A stretch of DNA of 64,000 nt from Candidatus Gastranaerophilales bacterium (GCA_944326545.1 CALVEH010000002.1:124001-188000), one strand, 5' to 3'. Shown: positions 17,151 to 26,138, counted from the first letter of the stretch. Program-made: numbers and translations. The notes: generated by a model not told the origin, from the sequence alone.

Positions 17151-18503
17151 CTAACAAAAAACTTTTAAAGGTAGATTTTCGACATACAGTTTTCTAACTG
17201 CTTCGGTTCCTAAATCCTCAAAACAAAACATCTCTGATTTTTTTACACATTTAGCAAGTAAACAAGAAATACCGCCTTGAGCAACAAAATACTTACCGTT
17301 ATATTTATTTATTGTCTTTAATGCATTTTCTGAACGCTCACCTTTGCCTATAGTTGCAACAACACCATTTGAATAAGTTAATTCGCAATACTCATCCATT
17401 CTTGCTGAAGTAGTAGGCCCTATGGGGCCGATTACTTCGTTGTTTGCAGCAGGACAAGGACCGGCATAAAAAATTACTTTGCCTTTTAAATCAAAAGGAA
17501 ATAAACCATTTTGCTCATAATATTCTTTAATACGTTTATGAGCAGCATCCCTTGCTGTATAAATTTCTCCTGACAAAAGAATATTATCTCCTTGTTTTAA
17601 ATCTCTTATTGCATTTATGTCACTAGTATGAACTCGTTTATAATCAATGTTATTTGAATCAACATATTGATATTCACATTTTTTATTTAAATAAACAATT
17701 TGTGAATTAACAATTTTGCAAGAACTATGCCTACAACTGTGACAATTAATCGTTAAAGCAACTGGCAAAGATGCAATATGAGTTGAAGATGACATTAAAT
17801 GCACATCCAAAATTGAATCACAAACAGGCCCCAAATATTTTTTCAACTCATCAATAAAACCTAATTCAGCCTCGGATTCTTTATGGAAAAAAGCTTTTTT
17901 AGATAACAAAGCTGCATAATCAATTGTACCGCCTATTCCTACCCCAATAACTAAAGGCGGACAACTTTTTTCACCTGATTTAACAATAGTGTCTTTAATA
18001 AATTTAAAAATGTCCTCTTTTTGGGCAGAAGGCACAAACATATTTGCAGCACTGCAGTTTTCAGAACCAGCACCTTTTACCATTAAATCTATAAAAATTT
18101 CATCACCATCAACTATTTCAGTATAAACTATAGCAGGTGTGTTATTTTCAGTATTTACACGGTTAAATAAGGAATTAGCAACAACGGATTTTCTGTAAAA
18201 ATTTTCAGAATAAGCTTTTGAAACAGCGCTGTTGACAGCATTAACAATATTTTTACCTTCAATAAAGATATCAGAACCAATTTTAACAAAAACAAGAACT
18301 TGTCCCGTATCCTGACACAAAGGACGTTTGGAATCAAAAGCAAGTTTGATATTATTCAAAATATTTGCATATTTTATTTTTAAATCACAATCTTGTACAT
18401 TGTTATACTTAGCCAATACAACGTCATACAAACCGGATGAGTACTCAGTATTTGCTTTTATACACAAATTATAAACAGCTTGTTCTATCAAATTTGAATT
18501 CAT
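17151..18503 (-). CDS. fumA: Class I fumarate hydratase, alpha and beta parts in one chain
   Basis: About 450 residues. The N-terminal alpha part has LCQDTGQVLVFVKIG, GAGSENCSAANMFVPS and GVGIGGTIDYAALLSKKA. The C-terminal beta part has LSGEIYTARDAAHKR, YAGPCPAANNEVIGPIGPT, SARMDEYC and GKGERS. This iron-sulfur, oxygen-sensitive type interconverts fumarate and malate and fits an anaerobe. Related enzymes act on tartrate, so substrate is not certain. The start chosen at 18503 has GGAAG 5 nt upstream; an ATG three codons earlier (18512) is possible. A cysteine-rich stretch (NCHSCRHSSC) lies near residue 250. In many bacteria the two parts are separate genes. Confidence 0.9.
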   Translation of the reverse strand: MNSNLIEQAVYNLCIKANTEYSSGLYDVVLAKYNNVQDCDLKIKYANILNNIKLAFDSKRPLCQDTGQVLVFVKIGSDIFIEGKNIVNAVNSAVSKAYSENFYRKSVVANSLFNRVNTENNTPAIVYTEIVDGDEIFIDLMVKGAGSENCSAANMFVPSAQKEDIFKFIKDTIVKSGEKSCPPLVIGVGIGGTIDYAALLSKKAFFHKESEAELGFIDELKKYLGPVCDSILDVHLMSSSTHIASLPVALTINCHSCRHSSCKIVNSQIVYLNKKCEYQYVDSNNIDYKRVHTSDINAIRDLKQGDNILLSGEIYTARDAAHKRIKEYYEQNGLFPFDLKGKVIFYAGPCPAANNEVIGPIGPTTSARMDEYCELTYSNGVVATIGKGERSENALKTINKYNGKYFVAQGGISCLLAKCVKKSEMFCFEDLGTEAVRKLYVENLPLKVFC

Positions 18504-18621
18504 AACTTCCATTCAAATATGATAAACTTTTCACGATTTAAAATCAAATCGTTATTTATTGTCATTATTACACTTAATAGATATCAAAAGATATACACTT
18601 TATAAGTTTTTTTGCAAGAAT

Positions 18622-18660
18622 AAAAAAAAGCCACTCAGTTTTTGAATTCTGGGTGGTTTG
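18622..18660 (-). terminator. Terminator in the 18.5-18.8 kb gap
   Basis: Read on the minus strand, ACCACCCAG pairs with CTGAGTGGC (one G-U pair) across a short loop and is followed by eight Ts. It would stop leftward transcription coming from the radical SAM gene at 18839. Confidence 0.7.
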
Positions 18661-18709
18661 TTTTCTGCATCCTAATGGTCTCTTTTGTGTTTATTATTTA
18701 GGAGTTTAT

Positions 18710-18829
18710 ATGTGTTCGGGGTTATTAATGTTATCAATGCTATTTAGTGTTTCGACTACACTTAAACCTTACATATTTTATTTTGCCATAAGAAAAAATT
18801 ATGTCAACCCTTTTATATATAAAATTTGA
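18710..18829 (+). CDS. Possible 39-residue membrane micropeptide
   Basis: In the 326-bp gap between the fumarase and radical SAM genes, an ATG at 18710 follows AGGAG by 5 nt. It opens a 39-codon frame: MCSGLLMLSMLFSVSTTLKP, then a second hydrophobic part with two aromatic clusters (YIFYFAIR), ending NPFIYKI. It reads like a small transmembrane peptide. It points opposite to both neighbours and has no clear promoter. The ribosome site is the main support; it could be chance. Confidence 0.3.
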   Translation: MCSGLLMLSMLFSVSTTLKPYIFYFAIRKNYVNPFIYKI

Positions 18830-18838
18830 AAAAAGATT

Positions 18839-20461
18839 TTACATTTTGTTATAATCGTCCAAAAGCCTTGTGTATTCTTTATTTAAAGAATCCCTATATG
18901 GATAGATTTTTATAAAATCCCAAGGCAAAATATCGGAAATTTTTCTTTTTTCTAAAGCAATTTTTTCAGAAGACGGCAACGACAAATCTTTTTTTACATT
19001 CTTATAAGAAGATTTAAAAGCTCCTAAATTACCGCCGTTATTATAAACTTCTATTAAATAATCAGCAAGTCTTCTATCACCACGAGAAAGCAATGATTGC
19101 CAGTAATCCCACTTTACGCTTGATGTTCGTATTTTTACACCTAACTTATGGAATTCTTTTTTCAAATATTCATACTTTGCTTCCAAGTCCTTAATCGATT
19201 CTCTCTCACAAAATTGAAAAGGCGTGTGAGATTTTGGGACAAAAGAAGAAAAAGAAAATGTGAATTCAAAAGTTTTAAATTCAGATTTTAGTTTTCTTGC
19301 AAGATTTATCAGCTCATCGATATCTTCTTTAGTTTCTGTAGGATGACCAATCATTGCATAAATTTTTAACCCCTTCAATCCATTTTCCTGAGCGGTTCTG
19401 ACAGTATCAAAAATCTGTGATTCTTTAAGATTTTTATTTATCAATTTTCTTAATCTTTCAGATCCTGCTTCTATAGCAATTGTTGAATGTTTTTGTCCGC
19501 AAGCAACGAGAGTTTTAATTATTATCGGTGAGATAGAATCAGCTCTTAACGAAGACACAGAAAGCTCTAAATCAGGTATATCTTCTTTTCTTTTTAGAAT
19601 ATGTTCACAAATTTTATCAAATTGAGGATGCGCAGTAATCAACGCGCCCAACAAAGCAATCTTGTTTGTATACTTTAAACCCTCGTCAATTTTTTCAATA
19701 ATTTTGTCTACATCACAAAAACGTGCAGGCAAGTTCAAATATGATGCAATACAAAAACCACAGCGCTGAGGACAGCCCCTTACAACTTCTATTACATAAG
19801 TGTTTGAGAAAAAACTTTTTTCACTAAGCACCGGTGTTGTTATACACTCTTCAAGCTGAGAAGATATTTTTTCAACAGAATAAGGCTCACCTTTTAATGA
19901 AAGAACACCTTTTTTTTCATCAAACTTAGTTAAAGAAGGAACATAAACACCTTCAACCTTAGACAACTCAAATAATTTTTGATTTCTTGTTAAATCTTTA
20001 TTGTTTTTTATAACGTCAATAATGTGTGTATCAATATTTTCAGCATCACCAATAATAATAAAATCAAAAAACTCACAAAAAGGTTCAGGGTTAGCCGTCA
20101 AAACAGGGCCTCCACCAAATATGATAGGAGTATTTTCATCTCTTTGTGACGATTTTAACGGAAATTTAAAATTTTCGAGTATCTTAAAAATCCCCAAAAA
20201 ATCAATTTCAAAAGATACAGAAAATCCTAAAACATCAACATCTGATGGTTTAATATGAGCTTTAGTTGTATCTGTGAATATTTTTTCTACATAATAGTCA
20301 CTTCTCATATCTAATCTTTTAACGATAGACATGTATCCCAAAGAAGACATCCCAAATGATGTCATAGCAGGGAATGCCATCCATATATTTATTTCAGGTA
20401 TTTTCTTAGGAATATCATATAGAACAATATCAGACACTTTTTTAACCTTCATTTCCGTCAT
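18839..20461 (-). CDS. Radical SAM protein with a cobalamin-binding-type N-terminal domain
   Basis: A 540-residue protein. Residues about 20-215 look like a B12-binding Rossmann domain of the TIGR03960/YgiQ-like group (VDVLGFSVSFEID, IIFGGGPVLTANPEPF, FIIIGDAENI). The radical SAM cluster is EVVRGCPQRCGFC (C230, C234, C237), followed by the barrel with LSVSSLRADSI, TIAIEAGSERLRKLINK, GLKGLKIYAMIGHPTETKED and FSSFVPKSHTPFQ. Such proteins occur widely in cyanobacteria and anaerobes, mostly without a known substrate. The usual DxHxxG cobalamin ligand is not evident, so B12 binding is doubtful. The start overlaps the permease gene by 20 bp; ATG at 20452 is an alternative. Translation is probably coupled. 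Confidence 0.85.
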   Translation of the reverse strand: MTEMKVKKVSDIVLYDIPKKIPEINIWMAFPAMTSFGMSSLGYMSIVKRLDMRSDYYVEKIFTDTTKAHIKPSDVDVLGFSVSFEIDFLGIFKILENFKFPLKSSQRDENTPIIFGGGPVLTANPEPFCEFFDFIIIGDAENIDTHIIDVIKNNKDLTRNQKLFELSKVEGVYVPSLTKFDEKKGVLSLKGEPYSVEKISSQLEECITTPVLSEKSFFSNTYVIEVVRGCPQRCGFCIASYLNLPARFCDVDKIIEKIDEGLKYTNKIALLGALITAHPQFDKICEHILKRKEDIPDLELSVSSLRADSISPIIIKTLVACGQKHSTIAIEAGSERLRKLINKNLKESQIFDTVRTAQENGLKGLKIYAMIGHPTETKEDIDELINLARKLKSEFKTFEFTFSFSSFVPKSHTPFQFCERESIKDLEAKYEYLKKEFHKLGVKIRTSSVKWDYWQSLLSRGDRRLADYLIEVYNNGGNLGAFKSSYKNVKKDLSLPSSEKIALEKRKISDILPWDFIKIYPYRDSLNKEYTRLLDDYNKM

Positions 20462-21473
20462 TCATAGTTTTAACATAAATCTCTTCAAAAAGGGTAACAA
20501 CAACAGCTGCAATCGCTGGAGCGATAAGAACGCCAACTACACCCAAGAACTTAGCTGCTACGACGAAAGAAAATATAACAACTAACGGGTGCAAATCCAT
20601 AAATTTTGAAAAGAAATATGGTTTTGCCCAGTTATTTTCAAGAAATTGTCCCAATAAAAGAGAGAATATAGCAATCACGCAAACAATCCAACCTTTTGGG
20701 AAAGCTATCAATAATATCAACACACCTGATAAAAGTGGACCTACAACAGGAACTAAATCCAAGATTGCAGAAATAAGTCCTAAAAATATCGCATAGTCAA
20801 CTTTCATAACTAGTAAAAACAAAGCAACTACGATGCCTACTATTGAAATTGATAAAATCTGAGCTGTAACATACCCACCAACTTTAGCTTCGAGGTCATC
20901 AATAACTTCAGAGGCTCTAGGTCTTAAGTGAGAAGGGAAAAGTTTTAGCGAAAATTTCTTAATATCATCTCTATCATTTGTCAAGAAATAAACGATAATA
21001 CCCACAGTAACAAGTATTGTTAACACACCAACAATACCAATCGTAAAGTTAATTGATTTATCAATAACTTCTTTAGCAATACTTGAGGAATTATTTAAAA
21101 CAGTATCAACATTAAAATACTGAGAAACATTATGTCCACCAATTTGAAAAGTAGATATAAACTGTTGAAGATTAGCTATCTGCTTTGGAAGCTGACTTAA
21201 AAAGTCACTTATTTCATTTACAGACATTATTACAATAGGAATAAAAACCCCCATTGTAACAATAGAGATTAACACTATCATCAAAACCGTTGCTAAACTT
21301 CTTGGCATTTTTTCAGACATTTTATCTACAAAAGGATTTATTGCACAAGAAATCACATAACTACAAAATAGCAAAAGTGCAATATCAGTCATTTTTATTA
21401 ACAAAAAAATTATAAAAAGAATTAACAGAGTAAAACTTATATTTTTTGCGGTTAGAACACTTTTAAAATCCAT
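20442..21473 (-). CDS. AI-2E family transporter (PerM/TqsA type permease)
   Basis: A 343-residue polytopic inner-membrane protein. It has hydrophobic segments at about 10-50, 60-85, 145-170 and, in the C-terminal half, 200-330, including GLISAILDLVPVVGPLLSG and LHPLVVIFSFVVAAKFLGVVGVL, the hallmark of the family. Members export autoinducer-2, Na+/H+ or other solutes; the substrate cannot be told from sequence. The start follows GGAG by 8 nt. It lies directly upstream of, and overlaps, the radical SAM gene, so the two are one transcript. Confidence 0.9.
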   Translation of the reverse strand: MDFKSVLTAKNISFTLLILFIIFLLIKMTDIALLLFCSYVISCAINPFVDKMSEKMPRSLATVLMIVLISIVTMGVFIPIVIMSVNEISDFLSQLPKQIANLQQFISTFQIGGHNVSQYFNVDTVLNNSSSIAKEVIDKSINFTIGIVGVLTILVTVGIIVYFLTNDRDDIKKFSLKLFPSHLRPRASEVIDDLEAKVGGYVTAQILSISIVGIVVALFLLVMKVDYAIFLGLISAILDLVPVVGPLLSGVLILLIAFPKGWIVCVIAIFSLLLGQFLENNWAKPYFFSKFMDLHPLVVIFSFVVAAKFLGVVGVLIAPAIAAVVVTLFEEIYVKTMNDGNEG

Positions 21474-21576
21474 ATAAAATCTCCATTATTTACACACAAT
21501 TGATTCTACTATAAATTTTGACATATTAAAATAGCCATTTTTAATATATAATTAACTAGAGAATGAGAGGTAAAAA

Positions 21577-22809
21577 GTGATACAAGCACAAAAAGGAACG
21601 AAAGATATACTACCTGAAGAAATTTCCAACTGGCACAGAATGGAAAAAGCAGGTTATGAAGTTTTTTCAAAAGCAAACTTTAAAGAAATAAGAACACCTA
21701 TCTTTGAAGCAACAGAACTTTTTGCAAGAGGTGTAGGTGATTCTACAGATATTGTAAATAAAGAAATGTATACCTTTGAAAAAAGTGAACGTTCACTAAC
21801 TCTCAGACCGGAAAACACAGCAGGAGTTGTTAGAGCTTACATAGAACATGGATTTCACAGAGCTCCACAACCAGTAAAACTCTGGTATAAAGGACCAATG
21901 TTCAGATACGAAAGACCTCAAGCAGGCAGACAAAGACAATTTCACCAAATAGGCGTAGAAATGTTTGGAGCTGCAGAGCCAAGCGCAGATGCAGAAGTTA
22001 TTAATCTTGCTGTTAAATATTTAAACGAACTTGGATTAAATGATCTAGAAATAGAAATTAACTCTTTAGGCTGTCCTGAATGCCGAAAAAAATACCGTGA
22101 AGCTATTAAAGAAGTTCTAAAACCTCACTTGGGCGAGTTGTGCGAAGATTGCAATTTTAGATACGAAAAAAATCCGTTAAGAATACTTGATTGCAAAGTG
22201 GATTCTTGTAAAAAAATATTCGAGCGAGAAGATATTCAAAAAGTAATTCTTGGCGATTTCATTTGTCCAGAATGTAAAGAACACTTTGAAAAGGTACAAG
22301 AATATCTTACAGCCCTTAACATTCCTTACAAAAGGAACAAACAACTTGTAAGAGGCTTAGATTATTACAACAGAACTGTTTTTGAAATAAAATCAAACAA
22401 CCTCGGTTCTCAAAATGCCGTTTGCGGTGGCGGACGTTATGACTCTTTGGTTGAAACCCTTGGCGGTCAGCCAACACCTGCAGTGGGTTGGGCTATGGGG
22501 ATGGAAAGACTCAACTCATTAATAAACAAAGTAGAAGCTGAAAAATTAAATACTTTTGTTATTTCAGAAGATTCTATACAAGCAATTAAACTTGTTGAAG
22601 AAATCAGAGAGCACGGTTTTAGCTCTGAATTTGATTACGCAAACAGAAAATTCAAAAAACAGCTTGATAAAGCAGCTAAAACTGCTAAATATGCAATTAT
22701 CTTGATGGACGATGAAATAAAAACAAATACCGTAACTATAAAAAATCTTGATACATCCGAACAAATAAATGTTTCAAGAAATGAGTACATAAATCACATC
22801 AAAATTTAA
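21577..22809 (+). CDS. hisS: Histidine--tRNA ligase
   Basis: A 410-residue class II synthetase. It has IQAQKGTKDILPEE at the start, motif 2 GPMFRYERPQAGRQRQFHQ, the histidine-specific LVRGLDYYNRTVFE, and motif 3 VGWAMGMERL, with a C-terminal anticodon-binding domain from about residue 325. A four-cysteine patch (CPEC and CEDC around residues 167-208, then CKVDSC and CPEC) suggests a zinc-binding insertion like that in other bacterial HisS. Translation starts at GTG (21577) with GAGAGG 6 nt upstream; no better ATG exists. Its last 11 bases overlap the end of the convergent outer-membrane gene. Confidence 0.97.
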   Translation: MIQAQKGTKDILPEEISNWHRMEKAGYEVFSKANFKEIRTPIFEATELFARGVGDSTDIVNKEMYTFEKSERSLTLRPENTAGVVRAYIEHGFHRAPQPVKLWYKGPMFRYERPQAGRQRQFHQIGVEMFGAAEPSADAEVINLAVKYLNELGLNDLEIEINSLGCPECRKKYREAIKEVLKPHLGELCEDCNFRYEKNPLRILDCKVDSCKKIFEREDIQKVILGDFICPECKEHFEKVQEYLTALNIPYKRNKQLVRGLDYYNRTVFEIKSNNLGSQNAVCGGGRYDSLVETLGGQPTPAVGWAMGMERLNSLINKVEAEKLNTFVISEDSIQAIKLVEEIREHGFSSEFDYANRKFKKQLDKAAKTAKYAIILMDDEIKTNTVTIKNLDTSEQINVSRNEYINHIKI

Positions 22810-23782
22810 AAGAAGTGGAAAATTTCAAACGTTGTCTTGTAATAACATTTTGTGATTGATAGTTTGCAGCTGTTACCTCAAACTGCAACTTGTCTGTATC
22901 TTTCAGCGGATTTAAGACAACTCCGACTTCACCTTGAATTTCATCAATTCCAAAGTTTTTCACGATTTTATTTTTCAAAGACAAATGATCATTAACCTTA
23001 TATTTTGTTAGAAAATGCGCCTTGCTATAATCATCATATCCCCCCTGACTATATGATGAATTAGCTATCTGAGCACCAAAAGAAAATTTATCATTTTTAT
23101 ACTGAGCAAAAACCCCAGTAGTATTAAAGTTAAGATCATTTTTTAAAGTAGAAAAAGTTCCGCCACCAACATAAAACTTACCCTTAGAGTTCAAAATACT
23201 TCGCGGCTTAGTCGTAACGATAGCACCCAACTCTTGGTTAAGAGTATCTGTTTCATTGAACGCCCCAACAGAATAGTTAAAAGAATTCGTTTTACCATCA
23301 ATCCTTGCACCGCTGCTATAGTAAGAATAATGTTCATAAGCAAAATTTACCGTATCACCGTTAATTTCTGATATACCGTCTTGACCCACCATAACAGAAG
23401 TATTTTCATCCAAATCCCTTGTAACATAGCTGCCTAAAGAACCGTAACTTGGCAAAACTCGAAGGTTTGTATCGTCAGAATAGAAATTATACCTAAACAA
23501 CATATCTTCATCCCAAATCTGACCATTATTCTTTACGTAAGAAGGCTTACCTTCTTTTTCAGCAGATAACTTAAAAGTCTTATTTTCCTTATTCATATAA
23601 GAATAATCTGTTAAATCCAAATCTACAGGAGCAAACATATCATCTTCTACAGCCTTTTTATCAGAAACAATATTTTCTGAGTCAGTTTGTTCAGGATAGA
23701 CAACATCAAGAGCAAACACAGGATTAACGAGTGTTGAACAAAATAAAATCAAAACAAATAATAATCTTTTTACTTTATTCAT
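22799..23782 (-). CDS. Outer-membrane beta-barrel-like protein, unknown
   Basis: A 327-residue protein. Residues 1-24 are a signal peptide (LLFVLILFCSTLVNPVFA). The mature part has alternating polar and hydrophobic residues in short repeated strands (GKFYVGGGTFSTLK, DKFSFGAQIANSSYS) and ends in aromatic F (TSFKF), the usual terminal signature for BamA-assembled barrels. I read it as an outer-membrane protein of 12-16 strands, possibly preceded by a short linker (residues 25-60). No family name comes to mind. Transcription is divergent from the M15 peptidase and convergent with hisS. Confidence 0.65.
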   Translation of the reverse strand: MNKVKRLLFVLILFCSTLVNPVFALDVVYPEQTDSENIVSDKKAVEDDMFAPVDLDLTDYSYMNKENKTFKLSAEKEGKPSYVKNNGQIWDEDMLFRYNFYSDDTNLRVLPSYGSLGSYVTRDLDENTSVMVGQDGISEINGDTVNFAYEHYSYYSSGARIDGKTNSFNYSVGAFNETDTLNQELGAIVTTKPRSILNSKGKFYVGGGTFSTLKNDLNFNTTGVFAQYKNDKFSFGAQIANSSYSQGGYDDYSKAHFLTKYKVNDHLSLKNKIVKNFGIDEIQGEVGVVLNPLKDTDKLQFEVTAANYQSQNVITRQRLKFSTSFKF

Positions 23783-23911
23783 ACTTATATGTTCGTTTGT
23801 TTAAGAATGATTTGCAAACATTTTCTTAATATTTTTTAACATTATCTCATTTTAGGCAATATATTTCAACAAAAATACTTTATTAATATAAGGATAATAA
23901 AAGGGAATGTT

Positions 23912-24553
23912 ATGTCTTTACCATTTGGCTTAAACAACAATATGTTTAATATTGGATTCAATACCAACTTTGGTTTTGGAATGACCGACATTGGTTTTAT
24001 GCCGTCAATAACCTCGACAAGCATACCAAATATCGGTTTAATGGGATTCCAAACAGATCCTATAGATAATTTTTGCACAAACATTATGAGCGATTACGCA
24101 CAAATGGAACGCGAATTTTTCCAAGTTTTGATGGCAATCTTAATGGATCCAAATATAAACCATATCCCAACACCGGACATATTAAGCAATATAAGGCCGT
24201 ATGACTACAATAGCTACGGTAAAAACGGAGACAAAATTTCAAAATTAACTCCAGAAATGCAAGAAAAAACAATGCAGTTGCTCGACTATGCAAAATCACA
24301 AGGAATGACTGTGACAATAAATAGCGGATATAGAACCCAAGAAGAACAAAGGGAACTTCAAAGGACAAGGGGTAAATACGCTGCCAAAAACTCGCTTCAT
24401 TGTCAGGGAAAAGCTATAGATATAAGTATAGCGGGTGGAAAAGATTCTGATTATAAAAAACTTGGTGACTACGCAAAATCAATAGGTATGCGTTGGGGTG
24501 GCGATTTTTCAAAAGTAAAAGAAAGATGGCACTTTGATTTGGGTTGGAGCTAG
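23912..24553 (+). CDS. Peptidase M15-family cell-wall hydrolase
   Basis: A 213-residue protein. Residues 1-110 are an uncharacterised Phe/Asn/Gly/Met-rich region without a signal peptide. Residues about 112-213 are an M15 (VanY/L-Ala-D-Glu endopeptidase type) domain with NSGYRTQEEQ, the zinc ligands in LHCQGKAIDI (H near 162, D near 168) and the terminal MRWGGDF...WHFDLGW (H near 206). It should cleave peptides of peptidoglycan. The lack of a recognisable signal means export is unclear; the unusual N-terminal extension might act instead. The ribosome site is AGGGA. It diverges from the outer-membrane protein gene. Confidence 0.85.
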   Translation: MSLPFGLNNNMFNIGFNTNFGFGMTDIGFMPSITSTSIPNIGLMGFQTDPIDNFCTNIMSDYAQMEREFFQVLMAILMDPNINHIPTPDILSNIRPYDYNSYGKNGDKISKLTPEMQEKTMQLLDYAKSQGMTVTINSGYRTQEEQRELQRTRGKYAAKNSLHCQGKAIDISIAGGKDSDYKKLGDYAKSIGMRWGGDFSKVKERWHFDLGWS

Positions 24554-24593
24554 TAACAATAAAATAATATTAATTGTTTAGTCATATATTTTT

Positions 24594-24852
24594 GTTCATT
24601 TTTAGCTCGCCTTTGGCTCCGCAGACAAGTTCACTAGGCTCGCTTCGCTGCGCCTGTTCATTTTTAGCTTCGCCTTTGGCTCCGCAGACAAGTTCACTAG
24701 GCTCGCTTCGCTGCGCCTGTTCATTTTTAGCTCGCCTTTGGCTCCGCAGACAAGTTCACTAGGCTCGCTTCGCTGCGCCTGTTCATTTTTAGCTTCGCCT
24801 TTGGCTCCGCAGACAAGTTCACTAGGCTCGCTTCGCTGCGCCTGTTCATTTT
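24594..24852. repeat. Four tandem copies of a GC-rich 62/63-bp repeat
   Basis: Units run 24594-24655 (62 bp), 24656-24718 (63), 24719-24780 (62) and 24781-24843 (63), plus a 9-bp start of a fifth. Odd and even units differ by one inserted T (agctcgcc versus agcttcgcc), so the array is a duplicated 125-bp dimer. The units are far richer in G and C than the flanking DNA, and each contains AGGC/GCCT-type short hairpin arms. There are no spacers, so it is not a CRISPR. Confidence 0.95.
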
Positions 24853-25195
24853 GTCAAAAAAAAAGAGGCTTTTTTTAAATAGCCCCGTGTTTTAAATACC
24901 TATTTCCCGTTCCTTATAGTTTTAAGTTTATTATAATCAATTAGTCTAGTTTATCTCTTTAGTGGTTTGTTTATTTCTTACATTTATATAAAGTATATAA
25001 AAAAGAAATAATTGCCTCTCAAGAGTTATGCAAAAAATTCAAATATTAAGAATTATTACAAAAAACATAAAAGAGTATATACTTTCACACGCTTAAGAAT
25101 AAAAAACAGCAATTTAGTATATACTAAATGCATAAAAAAGCAATTGTAAATAATTGTTAAGAATACTTCAATAATTAAATCTAATCCCATATAGA
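24853..25195. other. Gene-free AT-rich stretch between two convergent genes
   Basis: No credible gene is seen here. It starts with A9-GAGGC-T7 (24856-24876), a weak hairpin that could end the M15 gene transcript. It then holds three copies of TTAAGAAT (25046, 25093 and 25157) and two copies of AGTATATACT (25074 and 25116). A 22-codon ATG frame at 25028 has no ribosome site and is not called. Confidence 0.6.
25074..25129. promoter_or_regulatory. Palindrome pair with AGTATATACT core
   Basis: ATTTAGTATATACTAAAT (25112-25129) is a perfect 18-bp palindrome. Its core AGTATATACT also occurs at 25074-25083, 42 bp away, which is four helical turns. The form suits a dimeric DNA-binding protein bound on one DNA face. 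No nearby gene start explains it. Confidence 0.4.
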
Positions 25196-25226
25196 AAAAA
25201 GAGCCCTGCTCTGCAGGACTCTTTTC
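25196..25226 (-). terminator. Terminator of the rpsL-rpsG operon
   Basis: AAAAGAG(C)CCTGC pairs with GCAGG(A)CTCTTTT with one mismatch and is flanked by A- and T-runs. It follows the rpsG stop by about 19 nt. Confidence 0.85.
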
Positions 25227-25244
25227 TTTCTAATAAATTTAGAA

Positions 25245-25715
25245 TTAGTATCTGTAATGAGCAAAAGCTTTGTTTGCTTCAGCCATTTTGTGAGTATCTT
25301 CACGTTTTTTGCAAGCTGCACCTTGTCCGTTTGAAGCATCAATCAATTCAGCAGTCAATTTTTCTTTCATTGATTTGCCGTGTCTTTTCTTAGCAGAATC
25401 AATCATCCAAATAGCTGCTAAACCTTTACCTCTGTCAGCTTTAACTTCTACAGGTACTTGGTATGTAGAACCACCGATTCTTCTAGCTTTAACTTCAAGC
25501 AACGGAGTTGTGTTAGCAAAAGCTTTGTTGAAGATTTCGATAGGATCTTCTTTTGTTCTTTCTTTAATAGCTTCCATTGTTTCGTAGAAAATTCTTTCTG
25601 CAATAGATTTTTTACCGCGTCTCATCAATCTGTTGATGAATTTAGCGATATCGACACTGTTGTAAATTGCATCAGGTGCCGGAATACGTTTTGGTGGTTT
25701 ATTTCTTCTTGACAT
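25245..25715 (-). CDS. rpsG: 30S ribosomal protein S7 (uS7)
   Basis: A 156-residue protein of standard length. It starts MSRRNKPPKR with PDAIYNSVDIAKFINRLMR, IFNKAFANTTPLLEVKARRIGG and STYQVPVEV, and ends in EANKAFAHYRY. S7 nucleates assembly of the 30S head by binding the 3' major domain of 16S rRNA. It lies 39 nt after rpsL in one operon. A terminator follows, and fusA and tuf, which usually come next in the str operon, are not here. Confidence 0.98.
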   Translation of the reverse strand: MSRRNKPPKRIPAPDAIYNSVDIAKFINRLMRRGKKSIAERIFYETMEAIKERTKEDPIEIFNKAFANTTPLLEVKARRIGGSTYQVPVEVKADRGKGLAAIWMIDSAKKRHGKSMKEKLTAELIDASNGQGAACKKREDTHKMAEANKAFAHYRY

Positions 25716-25754
25716 CTTTATAATTCCTTTTCTTTAAATACTTAACGAATCAGC

Positions 25755-26138
25755 CTATTTTTTAGCTGCTTTAGCTTTTTTAGCACCATATTTAGATCTG
25801 CTTTGTGCTCTGTTAGCAACACCAGCTGTATCCAATGTGCCTCTTACGATGTGATATCTAACACCAGGAAGGTCTTTAACCCTACCGCCTCTGATAAGAA
25901 CAACACTGTGTTCTTGGAGGTTGTGTCCGATACCAGGAATATAAGATGTAACTTCAAAACCGTTAGTTAATCTAACCCTTGCAACTTTTCTCAAAGCTGA
26001 GTTAGGTTTTTTTGGTGTAGTTGTATAGACTCTTGTGCAAACGCCACGTCTTTGTGGACAGTTTGTAAGAGCTGGTGATTTAGTTTTATCAACTAATTTT
26101 TTACGTTCTTTTCTTACCAATTGTGCAATTGTTGGCAT
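25755..26138 (-). CDS. rpsL: 30S ribosomal protein S12 (uS12)
   Basis: A 127-residue protein. It starts [14 protein letters not shown], with [20 protein letters not shown] (the decoding-centre loop with the lysine linked to streptomycin response), [25 protein letters not shown] and [14 protein letters not shown]. It functions in mRNA decoding in the 30S subunit. The sequence at the KPNSALRK loop is wild-type in form. The start has GGAG upstream. A structured 5' leader precedes the gene. Confidence 0.98.
   Translation of the reverse strand: MPTIAQLVRKERKKLVDKTKSPALTNCPQRRGVCTRVYTTTPKKPNSALRKVARVRLTNGFEVTSYIPGIGHNLQEHSVVLIRGGRVKDLPGVRYHIVRGTLDTAGVANRAQSRSKYGAKKAKAAKK

Noticed and set aside
24574-24762. 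A 62-codon reading frame through the tandem array
   Set aside because: It is only open because of the repeat, with a repeated LAPQTSSLGSLRCACSF phrase and no ribosome site.
24594-24852. The tandem array as a CRISPR
   Set aside because: Units follow each other directly with no spacers and are longer than CRISPR repeats; no cas gene is in the window.
25021-25100. A 22-codon frame in the AT-rich gap
   Set aside because: It has no ribosome site, is very short, and overlaps the palindromes.
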